64,000 nucleotides of DNA from Flaviflexus ciconiae (GTDB lineage: Bacteria > Actinomycetota > Actinomycetes > Actinomycetales > Actinomycetaceae). The stretch spans positions 1,302,001 to 1,366,000 of the forward strand of contig NZ_CP034593.1 in assembly GCF_003971195.1 (NCBI RefSeq), read 5' to 3'. Below the pieces are notes generated by a model. It saw only the letters and a list, made by a program, of their open reading frames with translations, was not told the origin of the DNA and ran no database searches. The position numbers and the translations under genes were made by a program. Shown piece by piece: positions 1-8,777 of the stretch; the first letter of the stretch is position 1, and every line of letters starts with the position of its first letter.

Positions 1-11
1 GACTGGTTACC

Positions 12-350
12 TCAGACGAGGACGGCAATGGCTACGTTAACGACAACGAGCCCGGCAATGCCGCCAAAGAAGCCAGCGGACAGCTTCTCGTCGCGGCGCT
101 CACCCCAAATAGCGAGGCCGGAGACGACGAGGGCCACAACTAGCTTAATGCCGATCTTCATGTGGTTGACGTCGCCGTCACCCATCTCGATCACACCAAC
201 AAGCAGGAGGCCGGAAAGAAGTGCACCGAGTGCGCCGTGGAGCAGGCCCTTCGGCATTTCCTTCGTTTTAAGAGCGGACAGGGCGTAACCGAAAACGAGT
301 GCCCAGGAAAGCAGGTGAACGATGAGAAGAAGTGAACGCACGATATCCAT
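12..350 (-). CDS. small integral membrane protein, function unknown
   Basis: A protein of 112 residues made almost entirely of hydrophobic segments: about four membrane helices, with a short charged loop (GERRDEK) between the last two. I chose the ATG at 350 because it opens directly into the first helix (MDIVRSLLLIVHLLSW). The longer reading frame back to 476 would add a charged, Arg-rich stretch that overlaps a tandem repeat. No convincing Shine-Dalgarno sequence precedes the start. I recognise no family. The gene is isolated, its 5' side facing the 22-bp repeat array. Confidence 0.6.
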   Translation of the reverse strand: MDIVRSLLLIVHLLSWALVFGYALSALKTKEMPKGLLHGALGALLSGLLLVGVIEMGDGDVNHMKIGIKLVVALVVSGLAIWGERRDEKLSAGFFGGIAGLVVVNVAIAVLV

Positions 351-428
351 GCCTGCCAGCCTAACGCCTGCCCCGGACCTCCTCGACCTCCGCTCCAGTG
401 CTTCGCCGGAGAGAATACCCACACCGAA

Positions 429-582
429 GGGTGGACTGAGTTCAGGTAAAGCGTGGGCCGAGTCCGCACCATGCAAGAACCAAGCTCAGGCCAAGCAAGA
501 ACCGCGTTCAGACCAAGTGGGAACAGAGTGTGGCCCAAGCCGGAACAGAGTGCAGGCCAGGCGAGAACAGAGTTCAGCTGGG
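429..582. repeat. 22-bp tandem repeat, seven degenerate units
   Basis: Seven consecutive 22-bp units begin at 429, 451, 473, 495, 517, 539 and 561. The best-conserved core is GAACnGAGTTCAGGCCAA, in the units from 473 to 577; the first two units are more diverged. Because 22 is not a multiple of three, every frame through it gives a different peptide, which argues against coding. It fills most of the 351-795 gap between two membrane-protein genes. A 10-bp inverted repeat (GGGGAGACGA at 580-589, TCGTCTCCCC at 637-646) follows directly. Confidence 0.8.
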
Positions 583-732
583 GAGACGACCGCATACCGG
601 TCAGTGAAAACCGGGTCGTCGCCGGGCGCGAGTTGATCGTCTCCCCAATTAACTGGGCGTGAGCCAATGCCGCTCCCAGAGACACATGCGAGGGCTCCAA
701 AGCCGGAAAGTACGTGGCTCGCTAGAGACGAA

Positions 733-758
733 AGACGCGCGGCCGAAGCCGCGCGTCT
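733..758 (-). terminator. terminator hairpin of the 796-1272 gene
   Basis: A perfect 11-bp GC-rich stem (AGACGCGCGGC, 733-743, with 748-758). On the minus strand the loop reads TTCG, the very stable UUCG tetraloop, followed by a short pyrimidine tail. It lies 37 bases past the stop of the minus-strand gene. Confidence 0.75.
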
Positions 759-795
759 CAGTCAGTTTTGGTGCCTTGTCGGCTAGCCGTGGGTC

Positions 796-1272
796 TTAGA
801 CCCGGGCTCCATTGTTCCGGCGTCCTTCGGCCATGATGGTCGAGCCCATGAGGAGCATCCAGACACCGACGCCGATCGCGAACAGCGCGACGCCGTATGC
901 GAGGACGGAGGTGAAGAGCGAGGAGCGGAGGAACGAGGCGTTCATGAGCGTGGTGCGCTGAGCACTGTACGCATCGGCAGCTTCCTGATCGCCAGCCTCC
1001 TCAGCCTCGGAGGCGAGGGTGCCAAGCGTGGCGTAGGTTTCGCCGTCGGAGATGGCGAGGGCGTGCTTCTTGATGACCTCTGCCTGCGCGAATGCGGAGA
1101 TCGGGCCGGAGACCTGGTTGCCAGCAGCGAACGATGCGTCAGACGAGACCGTGATGTTCTCTTCCTTCAGCTGGCTCGTAACCATGAACCATGCGGTTGC
1201 ACCAGTGGCAACGAAAAGGATGCCGAAGACCAGAGTGACGATTCCGGTGATCTTCCCAAGCTTAGTTGTCAT
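796..1272 (-). CDS. two-helix membrane protein with extracytoplasmic middle
   Basis: 158 residues. One membrane helix lies near the N-terminus (about 10-32, KITGIVTLVFGILFVATGA), followed by a polar, Ala/Glu-rich region of about 85 residues and a second helix at about 120-145 before a short basic tail. The predicted topology puts the middle outside the membrane. A strong ribosome-binding site (AAAGGAGGAAGTA) directly precedes the ATG. Similar actinobacterial proteins often carry the name 'aromatic ring-opening dioxygenase LigA', but nothing here resembles a dioxygenase. Function unknown. It appears monocistronic, with its own terminator. Confidence 0.8.
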   Translation of the reverse strand: MTTKLGKITGIVTLVFGILFVATGATAWFMVTSQLKEENITVSSDASFAAGNQVSGPISAFAQAEVIKKHALAISDGETYATLGTLASEAEEAGDQEAADAYSAQRTTLMNASFLRSSLFTSVLAYGVALFAIGVGVWMLLMGSTIMAEGRRNNGARV

Positions 1273-1603
1273 TACTTCCTCCTTTGGGCAACTGTTGCGC
1301 TACCCGCCTGTCGAGCTGGCCGTTGCCTGCCCTGTTGACTACAAATTTATGGCCCGCGAAAAATTCGGACAAGTATACATTTGTTACCTCACGCCAGCGT
1401 TGCGGAAAACTGGCGGGATCTCGGTAACAATTCGTAACCCCTCGTGTCCGTCATCACCCTTTTGACCCAATTGTCATAAATATTTATTCGCTGAACTGGG
1501 ACAATCTGGGCATGAATCTTTATATTTTTCGAATATATACAGCCGAAGCCGGGCGGACAAAAGTCCTAAAAAATGGAGTAGTTTTGAGCGAATCAGGGGA
1601 AAA

Positions 1604-1630
1604 GAGCCATTCCACAGTCTGGAATGGCTC
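1604..1630 (-). terminator. hairpin with T-tail, no gene directly before it
   Basis: A perfect 10-bp stem (GAGCCATTCC at 1604-1613, paired with 1621-1630) with a 7-base loop. Read on the minus strand it is followed by TTTTCCCC, so it has terminator form. It may be a second terminator behind guaA. Confidence 0.45.
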
Positions 1631-1693
1631 TAAACGGGGAACTCCGATCGGACTCTCACTCGAGGGCGGCGCTCTCCAAGGACGGCGCCGCTC

Positions 1694-1750
1694 CTCACGT
1701 GCGAGAGTGTTTCCCACGTGCGAGAGGGTTTCCCACGTGCGGGAGTGCTT
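1694..1750. repeat. three 19-bp repeats, each with CACGTG
   Basis: Units at 1694-1712, 1713-1731 and 1732-1750, of the form CYCACGTGCGRGAGKGYTT. Each contains the palindrome CACGTG, so the three palindromes are spaced exactly 19 bp apart. They lie just past the guaA terminator. They could be a protein-binding array or a small satellite. Confidence 0.65.
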
Positions 1751-1767
1751 CTCGCACAGTTAAAGCG

Positions 1768-1794
1768 GTGAGGCCCGCTATCCGCGGGCCTCAC
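1768..1794 (-). terminator. guaA terminator
   Basis: An 11-bp perfect stem (GTGAGGCCCGC at 1768-1778, with 1784-1794) and 5-base loop, starting eight bases after the guaA stop codon. On the minus strand it is followed by CGCTTTAACTG. Confidence 0.7.
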
Positions 1795-1801
1795 TGGCTA
1801 A

Positions 1802-3342
1802 CTACTCCCACTCGATGGTGCCCGGGGGCTTCGAGGTCACGTCGACAACAACGCGGTTGATCTCCTCCACGCTGTTGGTGATTCGGTTCGAGATCTTTGC
1901 GATCACGTCGTAGGGCAACCTGGACCAGTCCGCGGTCATGGCATCCTCGGACGTGACGGGGCGGAGCACGATCGGGTGACCGTACGTGCGACCATCACCC
2001 TGGACACCGACGGAACGAACACCGGCAAGCAGAACGACGGGGCACTGCCAGATCTCAGAGTCGAGTCCGGCCGCGGTGAGTTCTTCGCGGACAATGAAGT
2101 CGGCGCGGCGCAGAATGTCGAGACGTTCGCGGGTGACCTCGCCGATGATGCGGATGCCGAGGCCGGGGCCCGGGAAGGGCTGACGACCAACGATGGCTTC
2201 GGGAATGCCAAGCTCGCGGCCAACGGCACGGACCTCATCCTTGAACAGTTCGCGTAGCGGCTCGCACAGCTCGAACTCAAGATCGTCCGGCAGGCCGCCA
2301 ACGTTGTGGTGCGACTTGATGTTCGCGGCGCCATCTCCTCCGCCGGACTCGACAACGTCCGGGTACAGGGTGCCCTGAACGAGGAACTTAACCCCACCCT
2401 CTTCTTCGGAGACCAGGCGGGTGGCCCGCTCGAAGGAACGAATGAACTCGCGGCCAATCGTCTTACGCTTCTCTTCCGGATCGGTGACACCGATAAGAGC
2501 ATCGAGGAAGACCGCGGAGTCGTCGACCGTAATGAGTTTGACGCCGATTGCGGTCACGAAGTCGCGCTCCACCTGCTCGCGTTCACCCTGGCGGAGCAGG
2601 CCGTGATCCACAAACACGCAGGTCAGCTGATCGCCAACAGCCTTGTGGACGAGGGCTGCGGCCACGGCGGAGTCAACGCCGCCCGACAGGCCACAAATAA
2701 CCTTCGCATCACCGATCTGGGCTTTGATCCGGGCAACCTGCTCATCAATGATCGAACCGGTTGACCAGGTGGCATGAAGGCCCGCACCCTCACCGAGGAA
2801 GCGCTCGAGGAGCTCCTGACCGCCGGGGGTGTGCCGGACCTCGGGATGCCATTGGACGCCGTAGAGCTTGCGCTCGCGGTCTTCGAAGGCAGCGACGGGG
2901 GCACCTGCGGAGGTCGCGGTGACCGTGAAGCCCTCGGGGCTTCGGAGACCGCGTCTCCGTGGCTCATCCACACGGACTGGTCCGGACCGTCGCCGAGGAG
3001 GCCGCCGGTGACCTCAATATCGGTGTGACCGTATTCGCGTTCGCCCGTCTTGTCGACGGTGCCGCCGAGAGCGTTCGCCATGGACTGGAAGCCGTAGCAA
3101 ATGCCGAGCACGGGAACGCCGGCATTGAGTAGCTGGGGGTCGAGGGCGGGCGCGCCCTCTTCGTAGACGGAGGACGGACCCCCGGAAAGGATGAGGGCGG
3201 CCGGGTTCTTGTCGAGGAGCTTCTGAGTATCGATCGAGTGCGGCACGATCTCCGAGTAGTAGCCCGCTTCCCGGACCCTGCGGGCAATGAGCTGCGCATA
3301 CTGTGCGCCGTTGTCGACGACGTAGACGGTCTGCTGTTCCAT
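1802..3342 (-). CDS. guaA: GMP synthase (glutamine-hydrolysing), frameshifted as read
   Basis: Converts XMP to GMP with ATP and glutamine. The N-terminal glutamine amidotransferase domain shows the nucleophile Cys82 in GICYGFQ and its partners in [10 protein letters not shown]. The ATP pyrophosphatase domain follows with the PP-loop [15 protein letters not shown], then the dimerisation domain ending KPPGTIEWE. The frame breaks at 2936-2939: upstream reads [10 protein letters not shown], and the next frame resumes with [11 protein letters not shown]. Adding one base to the GGGG run (plus strand) makes one continuous protein of about 513 residues, the usual length. The ATG at 3342 is preceded by GTAGGAG, which overlaps the stop of the DUF3817 gene upstream, so the two are probably co-transcribed and coupled. 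Sequencing error or a true mutation cannot be told apart here; error is likelier. Confidence 0.9.
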
Positions 3343-3348
3343 GTTCTC

Positions 3349-3816
3349 CTACCTTTCGCGCTCTGACTTGAGGCGCGAGATCTGTGCGCGGCGCAGGGCC
3401 CTGCCCTCCACCGCATCGAGGGCACCCGGAAGGTCCTCTCGGTACCAGGTTGCTGCCTTCCGCTCGAGAACGAACGACAGAACCGGGACAACACCTGCGA
3501 TTATGAGGTAAATCATACGGCTAAAGCTCCACCTCATGACCGACCAGAGGTTGAACACGGCAAGCACGTATACGACGTAGATCATGCCGTGCACGATCGC
3601 GACCCAGGTGCCGATGACGGGCTCGTGGTTGCCGTTCACGTCGACGAGGTATTTGAGGACCATCTCCACCACGAGAAGCAGGAGCCAGAAGCCGGTCACG
3701 TACGCCATGACCTTGTAGAACAGGAGGGCAATTGCTGATTTCTTCTCGGCTCCCTCCCTCGCCAATCGAGCTTGCTCACGCTCTTCACGCGTCGGTTCGG
3801 GCAATGCTGAGGCCAC
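3349..3816 (-). CDS. DUF3817 family integral membrane protein
   Basis: 155 residues with a charged N-terminal segment (EPTREEREQARLAREGAEKK), then three or four membrane helices with the conserved pattern FWLLLLVVEMVLKYL, a VHGMIYVVYVLAVF helix and a third helix, and a basic C-terminal tail. This is the DUF3817 pattern; its biochemical role is unknown. It ends six bases before the guaA start, an association common in actinobacteria, so it is probably the first gene of a two-gene operon. The 260 bases between it and the divergent ABC genes should hold both promoters; I see no distinct operator there. Confidence 0.85.
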   Translation of the reverse strand: MASALPEPTREEREQARLAREGAEKKSAIALLFYKVMAYVTGFWLLLLVVEMVLKYLVDVNGNHEPVIGTWVAIVHGMIYVVYVLAVFNLWSVMRWSFSRMIYLIIAGVVPVLSFVLERKAATWYREDLPGALDAVEGRALRRAQISRLKSERER

Positions 3817-4076
3817 GTCATCTTCCTTTACTGATCGCAGGATCTCCTGCCCTCCATACTACGACCGAAAAACTCCAGCCAGCACACGCCCCAAACAACA
3901 GGTAAGCAACGGCACTTCTTCCGCAAGTATCAGATGCCTGCCCACGCCCGCCATCGCCCCCATTTACGACCCCGAAGAACTGACTTTCACCGGTAAATTT
4001 CCGCGCTAAATAGCCGGTGATCACCACCCCAATTTCTGGGCAGGCAACGGCCCGTCCAGTGGACTAGTCTGTCTGA

Positions 4077-6056
4077 GTGTTTTCATTTCCTCCGGTTGTC
4101 GACAAACCGCTTCCGGCGCACCGACCGCGCGCCATCATGGTCGACCTCATCGCCACTTCAAAGAAGCAGGTGGCAGCAGGCGTAGCCTTCCGGTCCATCC
4201 AGGAAATCGTTGGAGCCATCACCCCGGTTGTTCTCGGAATTGCTCTCGACTCGGGAATGGAACACGGGGCAACCTCGGCCGTGTGGATCGTCGCCGGCTG
4301 GCTGGCAACCCTCGCCCTCATCCAGGCGGTCACCATGGCGTTTGGTCACGGCTTTGAAATTGTCCTGTGGATGAGAACATCCCTGCGTTCCATCACTCAG
4401 GTCCACAACCACGTGACCAGGTCCGGCCCAGCAATCCTGCGCAAGAAGTCGACCGGCGAGGTCGTCGCCACAGCGATGAGCGACGCCGAGCACGTCGGTA
4501 ACCTCGTCGAATTCATCCCCCGCCTGATCGGCGGGCTCTTCGCCTTCCTTACCGTCGCCATCGTGCTGCTCAACCAGAACGTCACCCTCGGCCTCGTCGT
4601 GCTCATTGGCGTTCCGATCATTACGGCGGCCGCCTCGCTTCTCATTAAGCCGCTGCAGTCCCGCCAGCAGGTCCAGCGTGACGAGCAGGGCAAGCTCACC
4701 GCACTTGGAACGGACACCGTGGCGGGCCTTCGCGTGCTCCGCGGCATCGGCGGCGAAACCCAGTTCGCGGCTCGCTACTCGGAGCAGTCCCAGAAGGTCC
4801 GCGAAGCCGGCAATGCCGTGGCTCGCCTGCAGTCGTGGATCGACGGCCTCCAAATCCTCATCCCCGGCATTTTCACCGCCTTCGTCATGTGGCAGGGCGC
4901 CCTGCTGGCCATGGATGGGGAGCTGACCATCGGTGACTTCACTGCCCTGTTCGGCCTCACCATCTACCTGGTGCGCCCCCTCCAAATCGTCATGATGGTG
5001 GTGACCCAGTTTGGTCGCGCCCGCGTTGGAGCCCGCAAGATGTTCAACATCTTCCGCATCCAGCCCATCTCCGGAACCCTCGAGGAAAGGCTCGCCGCGG
5101 AGAAGGACGCCGAGCGCTCGGTGGAAAATAGTACCTCGGCAACAGCTGAAACGTCGGGGGCATCACAGCCCGCTCGAGCCTCGCAAACCGTCGTTCCGGG
5201 CACCGTCAGTCCGTCCGACGACGTTCACTTTGCCTCCGCGACCGCTATGCCCGGGCACAATCCGTTCAAGGGACCGATCGTTGACACGACCACCGGGATC
5301 ACCATTCGACCGGGCGTTGCTACCGCGATTGTGACAACCAATCCCTCGGATGCGGCAGAGCTTGCCGAGCGTCTTGCTCGCATCGATGACGAGGTCTCGG
5401 ACGTCACCGTTTCCGGTATCGATATACGGACCATGCCGCTGGCTCTCGTGCGCAAGCGAGTACTTCTAGCAAGGGCCACTCCCGAGCTGTTTGGTGGCCA
5501 ATTGCGTTCCGTTATTGATGCACGCACGCCGTACGAGACGATCGACCGGCCGCTCGCAGCATCCCGTGCGGCCGTGTTCGGCCCGGCCGCCGCCGAGTCC
5601 CCTGCGAATGAGTCGAGGGATCCGGACATCATGTCGTCGCTTGAAGCTTCGGATGCTCACGACGTCCTGTCGTCTCTCGATAACTCCCTGTCGGGTGAGA
5701 TCACGGAGAAGGCCCGCTCGCTTTCCGGCGGTCAGCGTCAGCGCGTCGCACTGTCGCGTGCCATCCTGGACGATCCCGAGGTCCTCATTCTCGTTGAGCC
5801 CACCTCCGCCGTTGACTCCCACACGGAGGACCGGATTGCCAAGAGGCTCATGGAACGCAGGAGCGGCAAGACCACCGTGCTCACGTCCGGTTCTCCCCTT
5901 CTTCTCAACCGTGTCGACGAGGTCGTTCTTCTCGAGAACGGTGAGGAGATCGTCCGGGGCTCGCACGATGAGCTCCTTCAAAAGTCCGCCGCAGGCGATC
6001 CCCTGGCGCAACGCTACGAGTGGGTCATCACCCGCCAGACAGGTGAGGAATCATGA
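4077..6056 (+). CDS. ABC exporter half-transporter with degenerate ATPase domain
   Basis: 659 residues: six membrane helices (about 30-330), a Ser/Ala/Thr-rich linker (about 345-385), then a nucleotide-binding domain. Where the Walker A loop should be (about 413) the sequence reads TAIVTTNPSDAAEL, with no GxxGxGK[ST]. Walker B reads VLILVEPTSAVD (about 569), with Val in place of the usual Asp. The signature LSGGQRQRVALSRAIL (about 548) is perfect. This half can therefore lend its signature motif but probably cannot bind ATP in its own site. Its stop overlaps the next gene's start as ATGA. GTG at 4077 is the listed start; the ATG at 4137 is an alternative. The substrate is unknown. Confidence 0.88.
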   Translation: MFSFPPVVDKPLPAHRPRAIMVDLIATSKKQVAAGVAFRSIQEIVGAITPVVLGIALDSGMEHGATSAVWIVAGWLATLALIQAVTMAFGHGFEIVLWMRTSLRSITQVHNHVTRSGPAILRKKSTGEVVATAMSDAEHVGNLVEFIPRLIGGLFAFLTVAIVLLNQNVTLGLVVLIGVPIITAAASLLIKPLQSRQQVQRDEQGKLTALGTDTVAGLRVLRGIGGETQFAARYSEQSQKVREAGNAVARLQSWIDGLQILIPGIFTAFVMWQGALLAMDGELTIGDFTALFGLTIYLVRPLQIVMMVVTQFGRARVGARKMFNIFRIQPISGTLEERLAAEKDAERSVENSTSATAETSGASQPARASQTVVPGTVSPSDDVHFASATAMPGHNPFKGPIVDTTTGITIRPGVATAIVTTNPSDAAELAERLARIDDEVSDVTVSGIDIRTMPLALVRKRVLLARATPELFGGQLRSVIDARTPYETIDRPLAASRAAVFGPAAAESPANESRDPDIMSSLEASDAHDVLSSLDNSLSGEITEKARSLSGGQRQRVALSRAILDDPEVLILVEPTSAVDSHTEDRIAKRLMERRSGKTTVLTSGSPLLLNRVDEVVLLENGEEIVRGSHDELLQKSAAGDPLAQRYEWVITRQTGEES

Positions 6057-7798
6057 ACCAGGTTCTCCCCATTGCCGACAACCGTCAGGTTCTCGCCTAC
6101 GCCAAGGAGATCTTTTCTCGGCACCGGTGGCGTTTCCTCACGGTCATCATCATCCATGCGCTCGCTTCGGTGAGCGCCCTGGCCGTCCCCTATATTGTCG
6201 GCCTGCTCGTTGACGCCGTCGTGGACGGCACGACGCGCGGCTACGTCAACGGAGCAATCCTTATCGTTGTTGGCGCCTACCTGCTTTACTCATTCCTCAC
6301 GCGAGAAGTTCAGTTACGCACGAGGATCCTGGGCGAGCAGGTCTTCGCGGAAATCCGCGAAGAGTTCCTCTCCTCGGTAACCTCGCTTCCCCTGTCGACC
6401 GTCGAGTCGGCGGGCACCGGCGACCTCCTGTCGCGCACAACCAATGACGTGGACCGGATCCAGTGGGTTGTTCGCTTTGGTCTTCCCGCTCTCATTACCT
6501 CGGCGATCACGATCGTCGTTACAATCATCATGGCAATCATTGCCTCGCCTCTCGTTTCCCTGTCCCTCCTGATCGGGATTCCCTTCATCACCCTGTCCGC
6601 CATCCGCTACCTGAAGCGCGCCCGACCCACGTACCTGTGGCAGGCCCAGGCATGGGCCGGCCTGAACTCGGTTGTTGCCGAGTCTGTTGACTTCGTGGGG
6701 ACCATTGACGCAATGGACCTGGGCGAGTCCCGCAGGAAGCGCATGAAGTCGATCATTTCGAAGGACGCATGGGATTCCGAGGTGCGGGCCGCGAAGCTCC
6801 GCATGGAGCTGTTCTTCTTCCTGTTGCTTGGAACGGCGCTCCCGACCGCGGTCGCGGTTGTCTGGGGAGCCCACCTCATCTCGCTCGGCTCCGTCACGAT
6901 TGGCATGGTCACCACCGTCGCCCTCTACACGGCCCAGCTCCGCAACCCCCTCGTCGAGTTCCTCATGTGGATGGATGAACTGCAGGTCGCGTCCGTGTCG
7001 CTCGCTCGTATCGTCGGCGTCCGCCTCGTCGACACCGACCGCACCCCAACCGGTGCACAGCCCGAAGGCCGCGACATCGTTGCCTTGGACGTCACCTACG
7101 CCTACACCGAGGGACGCAACGTCCTCCACGGAATCAACCTCGACCTCATTCCGGGCGAACGCCTGGCGATCGTCGGGCCCTCCGGCGCCGGCAAGTCCAC
7201 CTTCGGCCGTATGCTCGCCGGCATCCACCCTCCCACGGGTGGCTCCGTCACCGTCGGCGGCGTTCCTCTGGTCGACCTGACCGAGGACGAGCTCCGCAAG
7301 GAGGTCGCACTCGTCACCCAGGAGCACCACGTCTTCGTCGGCACGCTCGCCCACAATCTGCGCCTCGCCAAGCACGACGCCACCGATGGTGAGCTCGAGC
7401 AGGCCCTGCGTTCCGTCGATGCGCTCGGTTGGGTACAAGAACTCGAGAACGGCCTCGAAACGGAAGTGGGTTCGGGAGCCAAAACGCTCACCCCTGCCCA
7501 GGCCCAGCAGCTCGCCCTTGCTCGTCTCGTTCTTCTCGATCCCCACACGGTTGTCCTGGACGAAGCCACCTCGCTTATCGACCCGCGCTCCGCGCGATCG
7601 CTCGAGGCGAGCCTCTCAGCAGTTCTTTCCGGACGCACCGTTGTTGCTATCGCCCACCGCCTCTACACCGCACACGACGCCGACCGAGTCGCCGTGATCG
7701 AAGACGGTCTCATTAGCGAACTCGGCACGCATGATGAACTCGTGGCAGCGGGTGGTGCGTACGCAAAACTCTGGGAAACTTGGCACCGAGAGCGCTGA
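6053..7798 (+). CDS. ABC exporter half-transporter, ATP-binding partner
   Basis: 581 residues with a six-helix ABC membrane domain (residues about 20-320) and a nucleotide-binding domain. Walker A is intact (GPSGAGKST, about 375-383), as are the Q-loop (VTQEHHVF), Walker B with catalytic Glu (VVLDEATS, about 500) and the H-loop (AIAHRL). The signature motif is degenerate: LTPAQAQQLALARL instead of LSGGQ (about 479). Together with the upstream gene this gives one complete composite ATP site (this Walker A/B with the partner's LSGGQ) and one dead site, as in asymmetric heterodimeric exporters. The 4-base ATGA overlap implies translational coupling and equal amounts. The substrate cannot be inferred. 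No clear terminator follows. Confidence 0.9.
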   Translation: MNQVLPIADNRQVLAYAKEIFSRHRWRFLTVIIIHALASVSALAVPYIVGLLVDAVVDGTTRGYVNGAILIVVGAYLLYSFLTREVQLRTRILGEQVFAEIREEFLSSVTSLPLSTVESAGTGDLLSRTTNDVDRIQWVVRFGLPALITSAITIVVTIIMAIIASPLVSLSLLIGIPFITLSAIRYLKRARPTYLWQAQAWAGLNSVVAESVDFVGTIDAMDLGESRRKRMKSIISKDAWDSEVRAAKLRMELFFFLLLGTALPTAVAVVWGAHLISLGSVTIGMVTTVALYTAQLRNPLVEFLMWMDELQVASVSLARIVGVRLVDTDRTPTGAQPEGRDIVALDVTYAYTEGRNVLHGINLDLIPGERLAIVGPSGAGKSTFGRMLAGIHPPTGGSVTVGGVPLVDLTEDELRKEVALVTQEHHVFVGTLAHNLRLAKHDATDGELEQALRSVDALGWVQELENGLETEVGSGAKTLTPAQAQQLALARLVLLDPHTVVLDEATSLIDPRSARSLEASLSAVLSGRTVVAIAHRLYTAHDADRVAVIEDGLISELGTHDELVAAGGAYAKLWETWHRER

Positions 7799-7917
7799 CC
7801 TCCGATGTTCATTTTGCCCCAGTTTCACACCACAAGCATTCAGTAAAATCCGCAAAAGTGGCCGGTCGCACATCGGTCAATGCTTTTCGCTTTCGTTGAA
7901 CCCACCTGCAGTTTCCA

Positions 7918-8777
7918 GGCTCTTCGCGGTTGAGGGTGTAGCGGTCGTTCGCGCGTCGTTCGTTGGATAGGGGTCGAGGTCTTCCGATGATGGGGTTCCT
8001 ACGCCGCCCATCGGGAAGACCTCGACGTGCCTGACGCTTCCTTCACGTGCCCTGACCTGATTACATTCACCGGCCTAGACGAGCTCGGTCTGGAGGTGCT
8101 CGGCCAGCGCCTGGAACCTGACGGTCGCGCGCGTGGCCGAGGGCCTGTCGGTGTCGTGGAACACCGCCAACGCGGCGGTTCTGGCCGAAGGTAGATGCCT
8201 GCTGATCAAGGATCCGGGCCGGTTCGACGGCGTGCGAATCGTCGGCGTCGATGAGCTCGTGTGGCGCCACACTCACCTGGGCGACAAGCACGTCACCGTC
8301 GTCATCGACCTCACCCCGTTCGGCTCTGCGGGCTTGGCGCACCCTGCACACCGGCGCTGACCTCATCACCGACAAGCAGCAGGCCCGGATCAGGGCACTC
8401 TTTGCGGCCGAGGAGCACGTGGAGGTCGAGGCCACCTGGGGCGTCTACCAACAGATGATCACCGCCTACCGAACACCCGACCGCATTGCCGGCCGAGTAC
8501 TCATGACCCAGCTCCTCACCTCGCTCAGCTCCGGCGTTCCCGCCGCGCTGGAGGAGGTCCGTACCCTGGGACGCGCCCTGAAGAAACGCGCCGCCCACGG
8601 CCTGGCCTACTTCGACCGCCCCGGCACCAGCAACGGCGCCACCGAGGAGATCAACCCACGACTCGAGCACCTATGCGGCTCCGCCCTCGGCATCCGCAAC
8701 CTTACCAACTTCATCGCAGAGCACTCCTGGAGCCCGGCGGATTCAAGCCTCGACTGCACCCTCAATTGCGCAGAGCC
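7918..8777 (+). mobile_element. ISL3-family insertion sequence, internally deleted
   Basis: Bounded by 24-bp imperfect inverted repeats, left at 7918-7941 (begins GGCTCTTCGCGGTTGAGGG) and right at 8754-8777 (its complement begins GGCTCTGCGCAATTGAGGG), matching at 20 of 24 positions. GGCTCTTC ends are typical of ISL3 elements. The element is only 860 bp, while family members are usually 1.3-1.5 kb. An inverted repeat (GTCGAGGTCTTCC near 7973, GGAAGACCTCGAC near 8014-8026) sits between the left end and the transposase start. The flanks AGTTTCCA (7910-7917) and AGTTTCGT (8778-8785) agree at six of eight positions and may be an aged 8-bp target duplication. Confidence 0.75.
8050..8765 (+). pseudogene. 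ISL3-family transposase remnant
   Basis: Pieces of one transposase lie in order but in different frames. The N-terminus from about 8050 reads PDLITFTGLDELGLEVLGQR. After a jump comes VAEGLSVSWNTANAAVLAEG (from 8133) up to the conserved GVDELVWRH and VIDLTPF. After a second jump RTLHTGADLITDKQQAR leads to the end domain with YFDRPGTSNGATEEIN, and the last part (LLEPGGFKPRLHP) is in yet another frame. Compared with the family, the zinc-ribbon region and most of the catalytic domain between TPF and RTLHTG are missing. It cannot be functional. Confidence 0.75.

Larger units (their letters stand above)
1273..1801. other. 529-bp non-coding region with repeats and hairpins
   Basis: No supportable gene. 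The part from about 1440 to 1580 is clearly AT-richer than its surroundings and may hold promoters. It is followed by a hairpin (1604-1630), a 19-bp triple repeat (1694-1750) and the guaA terminator (1768-1794). The open frames at 1512-1763 and 1624-1860 run through the repeats and look fortuitous. Confidence 0.6.

Noticed and set aside
429..582. CRISPR array
   Set aside because: The 22-bp units are contiguous, with no unique spacers and no cas genes in the window.
796..1272. Aromatic ring-opening dioxygenase LigA
   Set aside because: The name circulates for similar actinobacterial proteins, but this is a two-helix membrane protein with no dioxygenase motif.
1512..1860. Two plus-strand ORFs beyond guaA
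   Set aside because: They run through a 19-bp repeat and hairpins and read as low-complexity Arg/Ser peptide.
2930..2945. Programmed -1 frameshifting in guaA, and likewise in pta and trmD
   Set aside because: No X-XXY-YYZ slippery heptamer or obvious downstream pseudoknot. The upstream frames run on only into non-family sequence, and these genes are not known to use recoding.
3818..4027. 69-residue minus-strand ORF between DUF3817 and the ABC genes
   Set aside because: No ribosome-binding site, no family resemblance, and it fills a divergent promoter region.
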